From contig NZ_MLAQ01000006.1 in the NCBI RefSeq assembly GCF_002272895.1, forward strand, positions 54,263 through 118,262: a stretch of 64,000 nt of DNA, given 5' to 3'. Made by a program: the position numbers and the translations under genes. Position 1 is the stretch's first letter, and each line of letters opens with the position of its first letter. Origin of the DNA: Helicobacter sp. 12S02232-10. Its GTDB lineage: Bacteria; Campylobacterota; Campylobacteria; Campylobacterales; Helicobacteraceae. The notes beneath the pieces are model-generated. The model did no database searches, was not told where the DNA came from, and saw only the letters and a program-made list of their open reading frames with translations. Positions 18,477 to 27,926 of this stretch are shown here, in pieces.

Positions 18477-18710
18477 CTATTTCTCCTCAGCTTTTTTAAC
18501 ATTTGAAATGCTCATAGGCATTTCTTTTTGCGTAAATCCGCCTTTAGGATTATCATCTGTGGGCTTGATGGCTTTTTTTGCAATTTTACAGCCTTCTACT
18601 ATCACCTGTGCAGTTTTTGGCAACAAGGTAATCACTTTTCCTGTTTTGCCTTTATCATCACCAGCAATCACTTTTACCATGTCGCCTTTTTTTATTTTAA
18701 ACTTTGTCAC
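18477..18710 (-). CDS. rplX: 50S ribosomal protein L24
   Basis: L24 is an assembly initiator with a KOW domain ([20 protein letters not shown]). It is short at 77 aa, ending KKAEEK, as in other Campylobacterota. Its start overlaps the last base of rplN. Confidence 0.96.
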   Translation of the reverse strand: MTKFKIKKGDMVKVIAGDDKGKTGKVITLLPKTAQVIVEGCKIAKKAIKPTDDNPKGGFTQKEMPMSISNVKKAEEK

Positions 18711-19078
18711 TATAACACCTCCGGAGCTAACGATACTATTTTCATAAAATTTGCATATCGCACTTCTCTACTGACTGGACCAAATATTCTTGTACCTATG
18801 GGTTCTTTTTTTGCATCCAAAATAACAGCAGCATTATCATCAAACCGAACCAAAGATCCATTTTCTCTCTGAATTTCTTTTTTTGTTCTGACAATCACAG
18901 CTTTTACTACTTGTCCTTTTTTGACTTTCCCATTTGGAATAGCTTTTTTTACGGATGCTACAATCACATCTCCCACTCTAGCATACCTTCTGTGGCTACC
19001 ACCTAACACCTTGATACACATAATCTCTTTTGCACCACTATTATCGGCTACGGTTAATCTCGTAAAACTTTGTATCAT
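18710..19078 (-). CDS. rplN: 50S ribosomal protein L14
   Basis: L14 lies at the subunit interface. I choose ATG 19078 ([20 protein letters not shown]), the universal L14 start, giving 122 aa. The longer frame from 19099 would run into rpsQ. The [20 protein letters not shown] segment is typical. Confidence 0.97.
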   Translation of the reverse strand: MIQSFTRLTVADNSGAKEIMCIKVLGGSHRRYARVGDVIVASVKKAIPNGKVKKGQVVKAVIVRTKKEIQRENGSLVRFDDNAAVILDAKKEPIGTRIFGPVSREVRYANFMKIVSLAPEVL

Positions 19079-19079
19079 T

Positions 19080-19340
19080 TTATACCCCCACCAAAACAAT
19101 TTCTTTTAAACTAAAAGCTTTGGTTTTAGAAATAGGTTTGCATTCTATTGCAGTCACTACATCTCCGACTTTAACAGAATTTTCTTGATCGTGTATAGTA
19201 TATTTTTTGAATCTTTTTACAATTTTTCTGTATTTGGGATGAACAACTTTTCTTTCAACCAAAATAACTGCACTTTGGTTGCCAGCTTTACTGACAACTT
19301 TACCTTGAATTATCCTCTTATGCGGCTGTTTTTCACTCAT
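19080..19340 (-). CDS. rpsQ: 30S ribosomal protein S17
   Basis: S17 is a primary 16S rRNA-binding protein with an OB fold. The ATG at 19340 ([20 protein letters not shown]) has AAGGA six bases upstream; the alternative TTG at 19346 is less likely. It is 86 aa. The [20 protein letters not shown] stretch is characteristic. It starts just after the rpmC stop. Confidence 0.96.
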   Translation of the reverse strand: MSEKQPHKRIIQGKVVSKAGNQSAVILVERKVVHPKYRKIVKRFKKYTIHDQENSVKVGDVVTAIECKPISKTKAFSLKEIVLVGV

Positions 19341-19342
19341 AT

Positions 19343-19531
19343 TCAATCCTTCTTCGCAGATATCGCAGTATTGATTCTAGCGATATCTTTTCTAACTGCT
19401 GCAATTTGACCGGGATTATTCAATTGCATTGTTTTGAGCTTTAATTTCAATTCAAAAAGCTCGGACTTTTTTTCAACCAACATCTTTTTTAATTCTTCTA
19501 TTTCTTTGTCTTTTAACTCAATAAACTTCAT
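19343..19531 (-). CDS. rpmC: 50S ribosomal protein L29
   Basis: L29 is a small alpha-helical protein at the tunnel exit, near where SRP docks. ATG 19531 ([20 protein letters not shown]) fits the family start and gives 62 aa; a GTG at 19543 is an alternative. The start overlaps the end of rplP by 14 bases. The C-terminal [13 protein letters not shown] helix is typical. Confidence 0.94.
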   Translation of the reverse strand: MKFIELKDKEIEELKKMLVEKKSELFELKLKLKTMQLNNPGQIAAVRKDIARINTAISAKKD

Positions 19532-19943
19532 TTTCACTCTCACTGGTTATGATTTTTGTCTTGAATGGCAGTTTGCTTTGAGCCAAAGCTAAAGCTTCTC
19601 TAGCAGTAGCTTCATCAATACCGGTCATCTCATAAATGATTCTTCCGGGCTTGATATTCATTACCCATTTTTCCACAGAACCTTTACCTTTACCCATTCT
19701 TGTTTCAAGAGGCTTAGCTGTCAAAGGCTTATCAGGGAAAACTCTTATCCAAACCTTTCCGGCTCTTTTAATATGCCTAGTCATTGCAATACGTGCAGAT
19801 TCAATTTGTCTAGAATCAATTCGTCCGTGTTCCAAAGCCTTGATGGCAATATCACCAAAAGCCAAAGAAGAACCTCTGAAAGATTTACCTCTATTTCTGC
19901 CTTTCATTTGTTTTCTATATTTTGTTTTTTTTGGCATCAACAT
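19518..19943 (-). CDS. rplP: 50S ribosomal protein L16
   Basis: L16 organises the A-site region of the large subunit. It is recognised by [20 protein letters not shown] at the N-terminus, then [20 protein letters not shown] and [12 protein letters not shown]. It is 141 aa. Its 3' end overlaps rpmC. Confidence 0.97.
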   Translation of the reverse strand: MLMPKKTKYRKQMKGRNRGKSFRGSSLAFGDIAIKALEHGRIDSRQIESARIAMTRHIKRAGKVWIRVFPDKPLTAKPLETRMGKGKGSVEKWVMNIKPGRIIYEMTGIDEATAREALALAQSKLPFKTKIITSESENEVY

Positions 19944-19948
19944 CGCTA

Positions 19949-20653
19949 TTATCTCCCTCTTCTACTTTTAGTCTTAGCATCTCTGCTATCTTTTTCATCT
20001 TCTTTCTTCTCAGGTTGGATTCCTTTCTGCAGAACCTCGCCTTTAAAAATCCAGACTTTTACTCCAATAATGCCATAAGTAGTCATAGCTTCAGCAAATC
20101 CATAATCAATTTTAGCTCGAAGAGTATGGAGAGGAACTCGACCTTCCATATACCATTCAGTTCTTGCCATTTCAGCTCCAGCAAGTCTTCCTGAAACCTT
20201 AATTTTTATTCCTCTAGCACCTGATTTTATGGCTGTTTGCATCACTTTTTTCATTGCTCTTCTAAAAGCGACACGTTTCTCAAGCTGTGTCGCAACATTT
20301 TCGGCTGCTAACTGGGCATTTGCTTGAGGGCGCTTGACTTCTTTAATATTAATTGAAATATCTTTTTGAACAAGAATTTTTAAAGATTGCTTAACCTTTT
20401 CAATATCTGCGCCTTTTTTTCCGATAATCAAACCGGGTCTAGCTGCTACGACAGTCACGCGAAGTTTTTTTGCTGCTCTTTCAATGATAATTTCACTCAC
20501 TCCAGCATAATAAAGCTCTTTTTTTAAGAACTTTCTTATTTTATAATCTTCAGCAATATTTAAAGGTGCGGTTTGCGTATTTGGAAACCATCTTGAAATC
20601 CAGTTTCTGTTAATGCCTAATCTTAAACCTATTGGATTAACTTTTTGTCCCAT
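19949..20653 (-). CDS. rpsC: 30S ribosomal protein S3
   Basis: S3 forms part of the mRNA entry tunnel. It has an N-terminal domain ([20 protein letters not shown]), a KH domain with [15 protein letters not shown], and a C-terminal domain with [20 protein letters not shown]. It is 234 aa with a charged tail ([20 protein letters not shown]). It follows rplV by two bases. Confidence 0.97.
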   Translation of the reverse strand: MGQKVNPIGLRLGINRNWISRWFPNTQTAPLNIAEDYKIRKFLKKELYYAGVSEIIIERAAKKLRVTVVAARPGLIIGKKGADIEKVKQSLKILVQKDISINIKEVKRPQANAQLAAENVATQLEKRVAFRRAMKKVMQTAIKSGARGIKIKVSGRLAGAEMARTEWYMEGRVPLHTLRAKIDYGFAEAMTTYGIIGVKVWIFKGEVLQKGIQPEKKEDEKDSRDAKTKSRRGR

Positions 20654-20655
20654 AA

Positions 20656-21078
20656 TTACTTATCCTCGCCTTCAGTTTTTTTACTTGCTTTAGTAGATTT
20701 TTTTGAAATTGTCTTAGAATTTTCATTTTTTACAGAAGTTTTCTTTGCGTTTTTTTGAATCGGCTTATCTTCCACTTCGACCAAAATATGGGAAGTTGGT
20801 TTTCGAATTGGTGTTGCCCTACCCTTAGCACGAGGCATAAATCTTCTCAAAACCGGACCAGCATCAACTCTACAAGAAGTAACATAAACATTCTGAGCAT
20901 CAAATCCGCCGTTGGCAACAGCAGAAGCGATTACTTTAGAAATAATTCGAGCAGCTTTATTGGGAGTAAATTCCAAACTAGCAATTGCAAGTTCTGCATT
21001 CATACCCTGAACTTCTCTAGCAACTAATCTGGCTTTTGTTGGGGAAAGCCTAATATATCTTAACAATGCTTTACTCAT
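20656..21078 (-). CDS. rplV: 50S ribosomal protein L22
   Basis: L22 lines the exit tunnel. The conserved core is at residues 1-110, with [19 protein letters not shown] and the tunnel beta-hairpin segment [21 protein letters not shown] lysine- and serine-rich tail of about 30 residues follows ([19 protein letters not shown]), making it 140 aa, longer than E. coli L22 (110 aa). Confidence 0.96.
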   Translation of the reverse strand: MSKALLRYIRLSPTKARLVAREVQGMNAELAIASLEFTPNKAARIISKVIASAVANGGFDAQNVYVTSCRVDAGPVLRRFMPRAKGRATPIRKPTSHILVEVEDKPIQKNAKKTSVKNENSKTISKKSTKASKKTEGEDK

Positions 21079-21087
21079 AGACTCTCC

Positions 21088-21369
21088 TTATTTTCCAATC
21101 TTTTTTTGGACACTGCCCTTATGCCCCTTAAAAGTCCTCGTAGGGGCAAATTCGCCTAATTTATACCCAACGTGATTTTCTGTAACATAAACTGGGATAA
21201 ACACTCTGCCATTATGAACATTATAAGTAAAACCTATCATTTCAGGCAGTATAGTGCTTCTTCTTGACCAAGTTTTAATGGGTTTATTATCTTTTCCCTC
21301 TTTGGCTTTTAATGTTTTTTTCATCAAATAATCATCAATAAAAGGACCTTTTTTAACTGATCTTGCCAT
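21088..21369 (-). CDS. rpsS: 30S ribosomal protein S19
   Basis: S19 sits in the subunit head with S13. It is recognised by [20 protein letters not shown], the [20 protein letters not shown] stretch and [20 protein letters not shown]. It is 93 aa, normal. Confidence 0.97.
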   Translation of the reverse strand: MARSVKKGPFIDDYLMKKTLKAKEGKDNKPIKTWSRRSTILPEMIGFTYNVHNGRVFIPVYVTENHVGYKLGEFAPTRTFKGHKGSVQKKIGK

Positions 21370-21379
21370 TTTTATATCC

Positions 21380-22207
21380 TTATTTTTTCTTTCTAGAAAT
21401 AATCAATCTATCACTAGCTTTTTTGCGTCTAGTTTTATAGCCTTTAGCCGGAAGTCCCCAAGGAGAAACAGGATGACCACTAGAACCTGTTTTTCCCTCA
21501 CCACCACCGTGTGGGTGATCTACAGGGTTCATCGCACTACCTCTAGTTTGAGGTCTGATACCTCTGTGTCTGTTTCTTCCTGCTTTACCAATAGAAATAT
21601 TGATAAAATCTTCATTTCCCACAACACCAATGGTTGCCATACATTCATCAAGAATATATCTCATTTCTCCGCTTGGCATTCTAAGAATAGTGTATTTTCC
21701 TTCTCTACCCATAATTTGAGCACTTGCACCCGCACTCCTAGCCAATTGACCTCCGGCACCTGGATGCATTTCTATATTATGAACAATGGTTCCTACAGGA
21801 ATGCTTTTTAGCTTCATTGCAAATCCTGTTTTAATATCAAGACCTGCTTCAGCAGCAACAATTGCATCGCCTACACTCAAACCGCTGGGTTGCAAAATAT
21901 ATCTCTTGTCTCCATCAGGGTAGCTGACCAAAGCAATTCTACAATTTCTATAGGGATCATATTCAATCGCTTCGACCTTGCCTTCAATATTATATTTATT
22001 GCGTTTAAAATCAATTACACGATAAAGTTTTTTAGCTCCGCCTTCTTTATGACGACTTGTAATTCTTCCATTACTATTCCTTCCTGCAGTTACTGACAAC
22101 TTTACAAGCAATTTTTTTACGCTTGGCTTAGAGGTAATATCTTTCGAACTGAGTCCGGACATAAACCTTCTGCTAGGGGTATAGGGTTTATAGGTTTTTA
22201 TTGCCAT
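21380..22207 (-). CDS. rplB: 50S ribosomal protein L2
   Basis: L2 is needed for subunit joining and peptidyl-transferase activity. Diagnostic parts are [20 protein letters not shown], the [20 protein letters not shown] stretch and the C-terminal [20 protein letters not shown], which holds the essential His. It is 275 aa. Confidence 0.98.
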   Translation of the reverse strand: MAIKTYKPYTPSRRFMSGLSSKDITSKPSVKKLLVKLSVTAGRNSNGRITSRHKEGGAKKLYRVIDFKRNKYNIEGKVEAIEYDPYRNCRIALVSYPDGDKRYILQPSGLSVGDAIVAAEAGLDIKTGFAMKLKSIPVGTIVHNIEMHPGAGGQLARSAGASAQIMGREGKYTILRMPSGEMRYILDECMATIGVVGNEDFINISIGKAGRNRHRGIRPQTRGSAMNPVDHPHGGGEGKTGSSGHPVSPWGLPAKGYKTRRKKASDRLIISRKKK

Positions 22208-22218
22208 TTCTTAACTCC

Positions 22219-22500
22219 TTACACGGCGAGCGAAGGAATCTTCGCATCTTCTGGAACTTTTACATAAAATTTTTTAAACGAATTTCTTTGTCCGATTTTT
22301 CCTTTAAAACGCTTTATTTTGCCTTCTTGTCTCAAAGAATTGATTCGCAAAGGAGTAAAACCGAAATAATCTTTAAAAACCTGCTTCAATTGATTTTTCG
22401 TTACTTTGCTTGAAGTTTGAACAACCATTATGCCACTCTCTTGCATTGACAAAGATTTCTCTGTATAGAGCATTGATTTAATATCTGTTATATCTGCCAT
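22219..22500 (-). CDS. rplW: 50S ribosomal protein L23
   Basis: L23 is the docking site for SRP and trigger factor at the tunnel exit. The frame begins [20 protein letters not shown] and contains [20 protein letters not shown], matching the L23 core, then a basic tail ([20 protein letters not shown]). It is 93 aa. Confidence 0.95.
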   Translation of the reverse strand: MADITDIKSMLYTEKSLSMQESGIMVVQTSSKVTKNQLKQVFKDYFGFTPLRINSLRQEGKIKRFKGKIGQRNSFKKFYVKVPEDAKIPSLAV

Positions 22501-22511
22501 ATTGACCTTCC

Positions 22512-23129
22512 CTATCGTTTGGATTGAATGATCTCATCAAAGACCGCTTTTTCCATCACAACAGAATTGAAAGCTGCAACCAAATATGCATTCAATTCAT
22601 TTGCGTCCACCAAATAACAACTCTTCAAATTTCTAAAAGCTAAAAATGTGGATTCATCACTCATTTGACAAACAAACAAAACACTTCTTTCATTTAAAGA
22701 CTTAAACATTTCATTCGCATCTTTTGTTTTACCTGTAGCAACCGAAATACTATCAATCAAATAAAGCTTAGAGTTTTCGGCTTTTTGTTTGAGTGCATAT
22801 TCAAGCGCAAGCTTTTTTTGTTTCTTGTTTATTTTGAGATCATAATTTCGATTATTGGTAGGTCCATGAGAAACACCCCCGCCAACAAATATAGGAGAAG
22901 TAATACTTCCCGCTCTTGCCCTTCCGCCACCTTTTTGACTCCAAGGTTTTTTACCCCCACCACTAACTTCGCTACGATTTTTAGCATTTGCACTATTAGC
23001 TCGGAGAGAAGCAGAATAAGACTTAACATAAAGATATAAATTATGTTCATTAATCTGATCGTATTTTTGAGGTAAGTCGATTTCGCTTATCTTTTTGAGC
23101 TGATTATCTAATACTGCTGCCTTACTCAT
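22512..23129 (-). CDS. rplD: 50S ribosomal protein L4
   Basis: L4 lines the tunnel with L22 and in some bacteria regulates the S10 operon. It shows [20 protein letters not shown] and [20 protein letters not shown], the tunnel-loop region. It is 205 aa and follows rplC by 13 bp. Confidence 0.97.
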   Translation of the reverse strand: MSKAAVLDNQLKKISEIDLPQKYDQINEHNLYLYVKSYSASLRANSANAKNRSEVSGGGKKPWSQKGGGRARAGSITSPIFVGGGVSHGPTNNRNYDLKINKKQKKLALEYALKQKAENSKLYLIDSISVATGKTKDANEMFKSLNERSVLFVCQMSDESTFLAFRNLKSCYLVDANELNAYLVAAFNSVVMEKAVFDEIIQSKR

Positions 23130-23142
23130 TATTTAATCCTTA

Positions 23143-23721
23143 TCATTTTGTAATCAATATTTTGCCATAGGCACCGGAAAATCCTGCTACAGAACCTTTG
23201 ACAGCCAAAATTCCGCTTTCTTTGTCAAAAGAAACGATTTCATTTTGTCCGGTGACTTTTTCATTTCCATAATGACCTGCCATCTTTTTACCCGGCTGAA
23301 CTCTTCCAGGCCACTCGCGATTTCCGATCGAACCAAGTCTTCTATGGAATCTACTTCCGTGGGCAGCAGGCCCTCCTTGAAAATTCCAACGTTTCATTGC
23401 GCCAGAAAATCCTCGACCTTTTGTATAAAAGGTAATCTTAAGCTTTTTGGCATTTTCAAGTACTGTAGAATCCAAATCACCAATTTCTTTGTTCGCAACA
23501 ATCAAAGTCGCAAAATGGTTGAATTCTTTGCTCAAATTATATTTTTTTTGCTGCCCCTCTATCGACTTATTAAATTGCTTGCCATTGGCATAAGCTACTA
23601 ATGCTTTACCATTTTCATACACTTGGCAAACTTTAGCATTGAAAACTTTCAATAAAGTCACAGGAATACTTGGAGAACCTATCGTTCTGCTCATACCAAT
23701 TTTTTCTACTAAAAATTCCAT
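23143..23721 (-). CDS. rplC: 50S ribosomal protein L3
   Basis: L3 reaches the peptidyl-transferase centre. It is recognised by the [20 protein letters not shown] segment, then [20 protein letters not shown] and [13 protein letters not shown]. It is 192 aa, with the compact N-terminus ([15 protein letters not shown]). Confidence 0.97.
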   Translation of the reverse strand: MEFLVEKIGMSRTIGSPSIPVTLLKVFNAKVCQVYENGKALVAYANGKQFNKSIEGQQKKYNLSKEFNHFATLIVANKEIGDLDSTVLENAKKLKITFYTKGRGFSGAMKRWNFQGGPAAHGSRFHRRLGSIGNREWPGRVQPGKKMAGHYGNEKVTGQNEIVSFDKESGILAVKGSVAGFSGAYGKILITK

Positions 23722-23736
23722 TCTCTATCCTTTGCC

Positions 23737-24051
23737 TTATTTATTTTCCATCGAAGTTACTTCTACATCAACTTCAGGAGCTAAATCAAGCTTCATAAGA
23801 CTATCCACTGTTTCAGGCGTCGCAGACATAATATCAATAACCCTGCTATGTACCCTGATTTCAAACTGTTCTCTAGAGTCTTTATTAATATGCGGAGAAC
23901 GCAAAACTGTATATCTTCTGTTTTTCGTAGGCAATGGAATAGGTCCCCTTATATCTGAACCTGTTCTTTTTACTGCCTCCACAATCGATGCGACAGATCT
24001 GTCTAAAACTCTGTGATCATAGGCTTTGAGCTTAAGTCTGATTTTTTCCAT
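23737..24051 (-). CDS. rpsJ: 30S ribosomal protein S10
   Basis: S10 is part of the small-subunit head and, with NusB, of transcription antitermination complexes. The sequence [20 protein letters not shown] and [20 protein letters not shown] are diagnostic. It is 104 aa and the first gene of the cluster. A -10 element about 66 bp upstream starts the transcript. Confidence 0.97.
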   Translation of the reverse strand: MEKIRLKLKAYDHRVLDRSVASIVEAVKRTGSDIRGPIPLPTKNRRYTVLRSPHINKDSREQFEIRVHSRVIDIMSATPETVDSLMKLDLAPEVDVEVTSMENK

Positions 24052-24116
24052 TATTATTTACTTCCTTTGCAAAGAACTCATCAAAATAGATGTAATTACC
24101 AAAAATTGGAAAGCGC

Positions 24117-24122
24117 ATTATA
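24117..24122 (-). promoter_or_regulatory. -10 box of the S10 ribosomal operon
   Basis: On the minus strand this reads TATAAT in the context CATATAATGCGC. A start at the following G/C bases near 24110 would leave a leader of about 58 bases before rpsJ. The region between rpsJ and the divergent ATPase gene is otherwise A/T-rich. Confidence 0.65.
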
Positions 24123-24236
24123 TGAAAAATATATTGTGATAGTCAAGGTTTTATCCTATTTTTCGTATTTTTACTATAAAATCATTTCCTTATTAAAAGG
24201 AAATTATGCTATCCTTCAAAACAAAAACGGATTATT

Positions 24237-25286
24237 ATGCAAGACTTGGAACAAAACTTCATTGATAAAATACAAAATTTTACGATTTTGCCACGCCGAT
24301 TCAATCTAAAATCAAACAAAATCCATCTGTTTGGTCCTCCCAAATCCGGAAAAACTTCGCTTGCATTAGATTTTGCTAAGCGTTTTAAAAAACCTGCTTA
24401 TATTGACTGCAACGATCCTAGAACCGATATAGAATCGATTAAACCCTTGTTGCTCAAACTTTATTTGGAGAAAAAAATTGACATACTCATCGTAGATAAT
24501 TTCCACGATAGTTTCTCTCTTCCAAATCTTGAAAATGTGATCTTAATCACATCGTCCCAAAACATCAACGTTTCCAAAAACTTTCTATCTAAGGCCATAG
24601 AACCGCTAAGTTTCGAAGAATATATCAGTTTCGATAAAAAAAATCTTTCTATCAATGCTCTGTTTAATCATTTTCTAAAAGATGGAAATTTACCTGAAAT
24701 TCAATACCTCAACGAATATCAAAAAATACCCAGAAAACAAGAAATTATTTTTTTGGCTCTTAACTCAAATGCTCGCCTTTTCCAAAATATCATTCCCTAT
24801 CAAGCACACAAAATCACTATCAATCAAATCTACACGCAAATAAAAAAACAAAATAAAATCTCAAAAGACAAAATCTATGAATGCATCAATGAATTCCAAG
24901 CAACCAAAACCATTTATTTTTTGCCTCACAAAGAAGATAAATCCAAATCCAAGAAACTCTATTTTTATGATTTTTCTCTGCCTTATGCATTTATGTCGAT
25001 CAAATCTTTCCACGCTATTTTTGAAAATATGATTTTTTTAGAACTCTTAGGCAAAAACCAAACCCTCTTTTATGATGAAGGATGTGATTTTTTGACACAA
25101 GATTCCTGTGCCTACATTGCTCTAGCTTTTCCAACACAAGAAATGATTGAAGAAAAAATTGCCAAGATCCAAAAAAAGTTTTCACTGATCACAATCATTA
25201 CTATCAACTACGAATATGAAAGAAAAACACCTTATGGCAAATGGAAAGCAGTAAGTTTTATAAATTTCGCGCTAGGAGAATCATAA
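24237..25286 (+). CDS. AAA/P-loop ATPase, HP1321-like, function unknown
   Basis: This is a 349-aa cytosolic P-loop ATPase. Walker A is GPPKSGKTSLALDF (about residues 30-43) and Walker B is DILIVDNFHDS (about 82-92). The layout (ATPase domain followed by a C-terminal winged-helix-like and nuclease-like region) resembles archaeal-type ATPases with a DUF4143-like tail, but that is inferred. In H. pylori a gene of this kind stands in the same place next to the S10 operon, as I remember it. It is divergent from rpsJ and convergent with rnhB. No partner or substrate can be deduced. Confidence 0.7.
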   Translation: MQDLEQNFIDKIQNFTILPRRFNLKSNKIHLFGPPKSGKTSLALDFAKRFKKPAYIDCNDPRTDIESIKPLLLKLYLEKKIDILIVDNFHDSFSLPNLENVILITSSQNINVSKNFLSKAIEPLSFEEYISFDKKNLSINALFNHFLKDGNLPEIQYLNEYQKIPRKQEIIFLALNSNARLFQNIIPYQAHKITINQIYTQIKKQNKISKDKIYECINEFQATKTIYFLPHKEDKSKSKKLYFYDFSLPYAFMSIKSFHAIFENMIFLELLGKNQTLFYDEGCDFLTQDSCAYIALAFPTQEMIEEKIAKIQKKFSLITIITINYEYERKTPYGKWKAVSFINFALGES

Positions 25287-25336
25287 ATTTGACATCAGTT
25301 CAAAACTTATGCCTTAAAAATCTAAATTGATTTAAT

Positions 25337-25915
25337 CTAATGATTTTGACCTATAGCAAAGCTTTTACGATGCCACTGCGTGTAGCCATAAACTTTGATA
25401 GCTTCTAAATGATTCTTTGTTCCATAGCCTGCATTATTTTTAAAACCATATCGAGGATCAAGCGTATCTAATTTGAGCATTTGAGCATCTTTGGAAGTCT
25501 TAGCAATGATAGAAGCTGCTGAGATTTGAGGAACTTTATCATCTCCTTTAACCAAACACTTCAAATCATAATCAGTTGTACTTTTAAGCCCAAAAAGCGT
25601 ATTACCATCCATATAAAAATCCCTACTAAAAGCAAGCAAATGCCCAATAATTTCTTGAAGAGCTTCTCTCAGACAAGCACTTAAGCCTTGTACATCAATC
25701 TCTGCGCAAGTTTTTTCAACAATATGAATATGCACATCCTCAGACTCTAATAATCTTTCAGCAAGTTCAAAGCGCTTAGATTTGGAAAGTTTTTTGCTAT
25801 CTTTAATCCCTATAGAACTCATCCATTTTGCTTTAGCCTCATTACAAGCAACACCAACGATGAACATACTTCCGCATAAACTACCCCTACCAGCTTCATC
25901 TATACCGCAGATCAA
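25337..25915 (-). CDS. rnhB: Ribonuclease HII
   Basis: RNase HII removes misincorporated ribonucleotides and RNA primers from DNA. It starts MICGIDEAGRGSLCGSMFIV, with the catalytic Asp-Glu pair, and has later acidic residues in FYMDGN and SAASIIAKTSKDAQM. It is 192 aa. The start codon is TTG (25915); the AAGGA and GGAG sites lie in the last codons of fumC, from which it is separated by four bases, so expression depends on fumC. Confidence 0.94.
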   Translation of the reverse strand: MICGIDEAGRGSLCGSMFIVGVACNEAKAKWMSSIGIKDSKKLSKSKRFELAERLLESEDVHIHIVEKTCAEIDVQGLSACLREALQEIIGHLLAFSRDFYMDGNTLFGLKSTTDYDLKCLVKGDDKVPQISAASIIAKTSKDAQMLKLDTLDPRYGFKNNAGYGTKNHLEAIKVYGYTQWHRKSFAIGQNH

Positions 25916-25919
25916 TCTC

Positions 25920-27311
25920 CTATTCCTTAGGTTTAATCATATTAGCAGGAATGACAAATCTATCAAAATCTTCTGCACTCAAAAGTCCCAATTCTACACA
26001 AGATTCTTTAAGACTGATTCCTTTTTTATGGGCATTTTTAGCCACTTTTGCGGCATTTTCATAGCCTATATGAGGATTTAGAGCAGTAACAAGCATCAAA
26101 GAATGATGGAGATTGTAATCAATTTTTTCTAAATTTGGTTCAATGCCCTTAGCGCAATGTTGATTAAAAGAATCCATACAATCAGCCAACAAACTCAAAC
26201 TCTGCAAAAAATTATAAATCAACACAGGCTTGAAAACATTGAGTTCAAAATTACCTTGACTTGCCCCAAAACCAATCGCAGCATCATTCCCCATTACCTG
26301 AACAGCAACCATCGTAACAGCTTCACATTGAGTCGGATTGACCTTTCCGGGCATAATTGAGCTTCCAGGCTCATTTTCAGGAATGTTCAACTCCCCAAGT
26401 CCGCATCTAGGACCTGAAGCAAGCCAACGGACATCATTGGCAATCTTCATCAAATTTGCCGCCAAACCTTTAAGTGCTCCGTGTGCAAATACCAAAGCAT
26501 CGTGAGCAGTAAGTGCGTGGAACTTATTAGGCGAAGAGACAAATTTTTCTCCCGTAAATTTAGAAAGCTCCTCACTGACTTTCTCACCAAGCTTAGGATG
26601 GGCATTAATCCCCGTTCCCACAGCAGTTCCTCCGATAGCTAATTCTCTAAGCTGCTCTAAAGAATTTTGAATTTGCGCCTTAGAATGCTCCAACATACTC
26701 ACATACCCGCTAAATTCCTGTCCAAGCGTCAAAGGTGTAGCATCTTGTAAGTGTGTCCTGCCGATCTTGATAATATCTTTGAATTCTTCAGATTTCTGTT
26801 TGAGAGTTGCGTGAAGCCTATCTAAGGAAGGTAACAGCTTGTGAGCGATTTCCAACACTGAAACGATATGCATTGCAGTCGGAAAGGTATCGTTTGAGCT
26901 TTGAGACATATTAACGTGATCGTTTGGATGCACAAGTTTTTCTTTTCTAAAGTCTCCGCCCATAATTTCAGTGGCTCTATTAGCAATCACTTCATTGAGA
27001 TTCATATTTGTTTGCGTACCACTCCCTGTCTGCCAAATTGCCAAAGGAAACATATCATCAAATTTTCCTTCTAAAATCTCATCACAAGCCTGAATGATAG
27101 CTTTAGATTTTTTTTCATCTAGCTTGCCCAACGAATGATTGACAACTCCTAGTGATCTCTTAAGTTTAGCAAAGGCATAAATAAGTTCTTTGGGCATTTT
27201 TTCAATGCCTATTTTAAAATTTTCAAAACTTCTTTGGGTTTGAGCACCCCAATATCTTGAATCCTCGACTTTAACATCGCCCATTGTGTCGTGCTCGATT
27301 CGATAATTCAT
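25920..27311 (-). CDS. fumC: Fumarate hydratase, class II
   Basis: FumC interconverts fumarate and malate in the TCA cycle or its reductive branch. The superfamily signature [15 protein letters not shown] is near residue 315, and the [19 protein letters not shown] and [11 protein letters not shown] motifs are intact. ATG 27311 follows AAAGGATT; the frame upstream opens with a TTG that I reject. It is 463 aa. A -10 element is at 27339. It could also process products of tricarboxylate breakdown from the tcu locus, but that is only metabolic context. Confidence 0.95.
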   Translation of the reverse strand: MNYRIEHDTMGDVKVEDSRYWGAQTQRSFENFKIGIEKMPKELIYAFAKLKRSLGVVNHSLGKLDEKKSKAIIQACDEILEGKFDDMFPLAIWQTGSGTQTNMNLNEVIANRATEIMGGDFRKEKLVHPNDHVNMSQSSNDTFPTAMHIVSVLEIAHKLLPSLDRLHATLKQKSEEFKDIIKIGRTHLQDATPLTLGQEFSGYVSMLEHSKAQIQNSLEQLRELAIGGTAVGTGINAHPKLGEKVSEELSKFTGEKFVSSPNKFHALTAHDALVFAHGALKGLAANLMKIANDVRWLASGPRCGLGELNIPENEPGSSIMPGKVNPTQCEAVTMVAVQVMGNDAAIGFGASQGNFELNVFKPVLIYNFLQSLSLLADCMDSFNQHCAKGIEPNLEKIDYNLHHSLMLVTALNPHIGYENAAKVAKNAHKKGISLKESCVELGLLSAEDFDRFVIPANMIKPKE

Positions 27312-27338
27312 TCTTAATCCTTTCAAGTATTTTTTTAC

Positions 27339-27344
27339 ATTTTA
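27339..27344 (-). promoter_or_regulatory. -10 box of fumC-rnhB
   Basis: On the minus strand this reads TAAAAT in GGTAAAATG, 28 bp before the fumC start, in an A/T-rich context with no clear -35. Confidence 0.45.
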
Positions 27345-27437
27345 CCATCAAATTTAAATATTAAGCAACAATTAAGTTTTATCAGAAAGAACTTAAAATG
27401 CTTGATATTTCAATATTTAATACTTCTTACAGAGGCA

Positions 27438-27486
27438 AAAATCCTTGAATTGCTTACAAAAATATCTATTCAAAAATTGAGGATTT
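27438..27486 (+). promoter_or_regulatory. Imperfect inverted repeat upstream of crdA (candidate CrdR site)
   Basis: AAATCCTTGAATT (27439-27451) and AATTGAGGATTT (27475-27486) form an imperfect dyad separated by 23 bp. It ends about 30 bp before the crdA -10 box, just upstream of where the -35 would be. This is the usual place for an OmpR-type activator, but it might also be a chance hairpin. Confidence 0.35.
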
Positions 27487-27517
27487 AAAATTCCACACTG
27501 CTTCCACAAAACATTTC

Positions 27518-27523
27518 TATACT
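27518..27523 (+). promoter_or_regulatory. -10 box of the crd/cus operon
   Basis: TATACT lies 29 bp before the crdA ATG. The leader carries a T8 run (27532-27539) and then AAGGAGT as ribosome site. Confidence 0.5.
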
Positions 27524-27551
27524 TCTGCAAATTTTTTTTAAGGAGTCACTA

Positions 27552-27926
27552 ATGAAGCATTTAAAAATCATTTCAATCATCGTATTGGTATGGGCTACTT
27601 GGTTGGGAGCATGGGAGCAAAATCTCAAAACAAAAGATTTAGATCTTCAAATCAAATCAATCGGTAATCCAGTATCAGGAGAAAACACTTTCATTCTCAT
27701 TCCAAATGCAAATGGATCAAGCCTTAAGGGAGCAAAAATGAGGGTCAGATTTATAATGCCTGAGATGAGTGGTATGCCCGCGATGAATGAAACTGCTCAA
27801 ATCACTGAAAAAGATGGTTCGTATGAAGCAAAAGTCAATTTACCAATGAATGGCACTTGGCAAATTCGTATTGATATAGAGTTCAATGGCAAAATTTATA
27901 AAAATAAAACGAGTATTGATTTATAA
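27552..27926 (+). CDS. crdA: Secreted copper-resistance protein CrdA
   Basis: A small exported protein (124 aa) with a signal peptide at residues 1-20 (IISIIVLVWATWLGAW). The mature part is a single beta-sandwich of the FixH/YtkA-like type with the methionine-rich stretch RFIMPEMSGMPAM (about residues 73-85), suited to binding Cu(I) in the periplasm. In H. pylori the crdA product is needed for copper resistance. It has a strong AAGGAGT site and its stop overlaps the crdB start (TAATG). It is the first gene of a six-gene operon. Confidence 0.85.
   Translation: MKHLKIISIIVLVWATWLGAWEQNLKTKDLDLQIKSIGNPVSGENTFILIPNANGSSLKGAKMRVRFIMPEMSGMPAMNETAQITEKDGSYEAKVNLPMNGTWQIRIDIEFNGKIYKNKTSIDL

Noticed and set aside
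21473..21811. Plus-strand open frame inside rplB (and similar frames opposite rpsC, rplD, rpoA and secY)
   Set aside because: Antisense frames opposite highly conserved ribosomal genes; no start sites and no homology seen.
24013..24309. Plus-strand open frame covering the rpsJ start and the ATPase start
   Set aside because: It overlaps two well-supported genes and the S10 promoter, and encodes no recognisable sequence.
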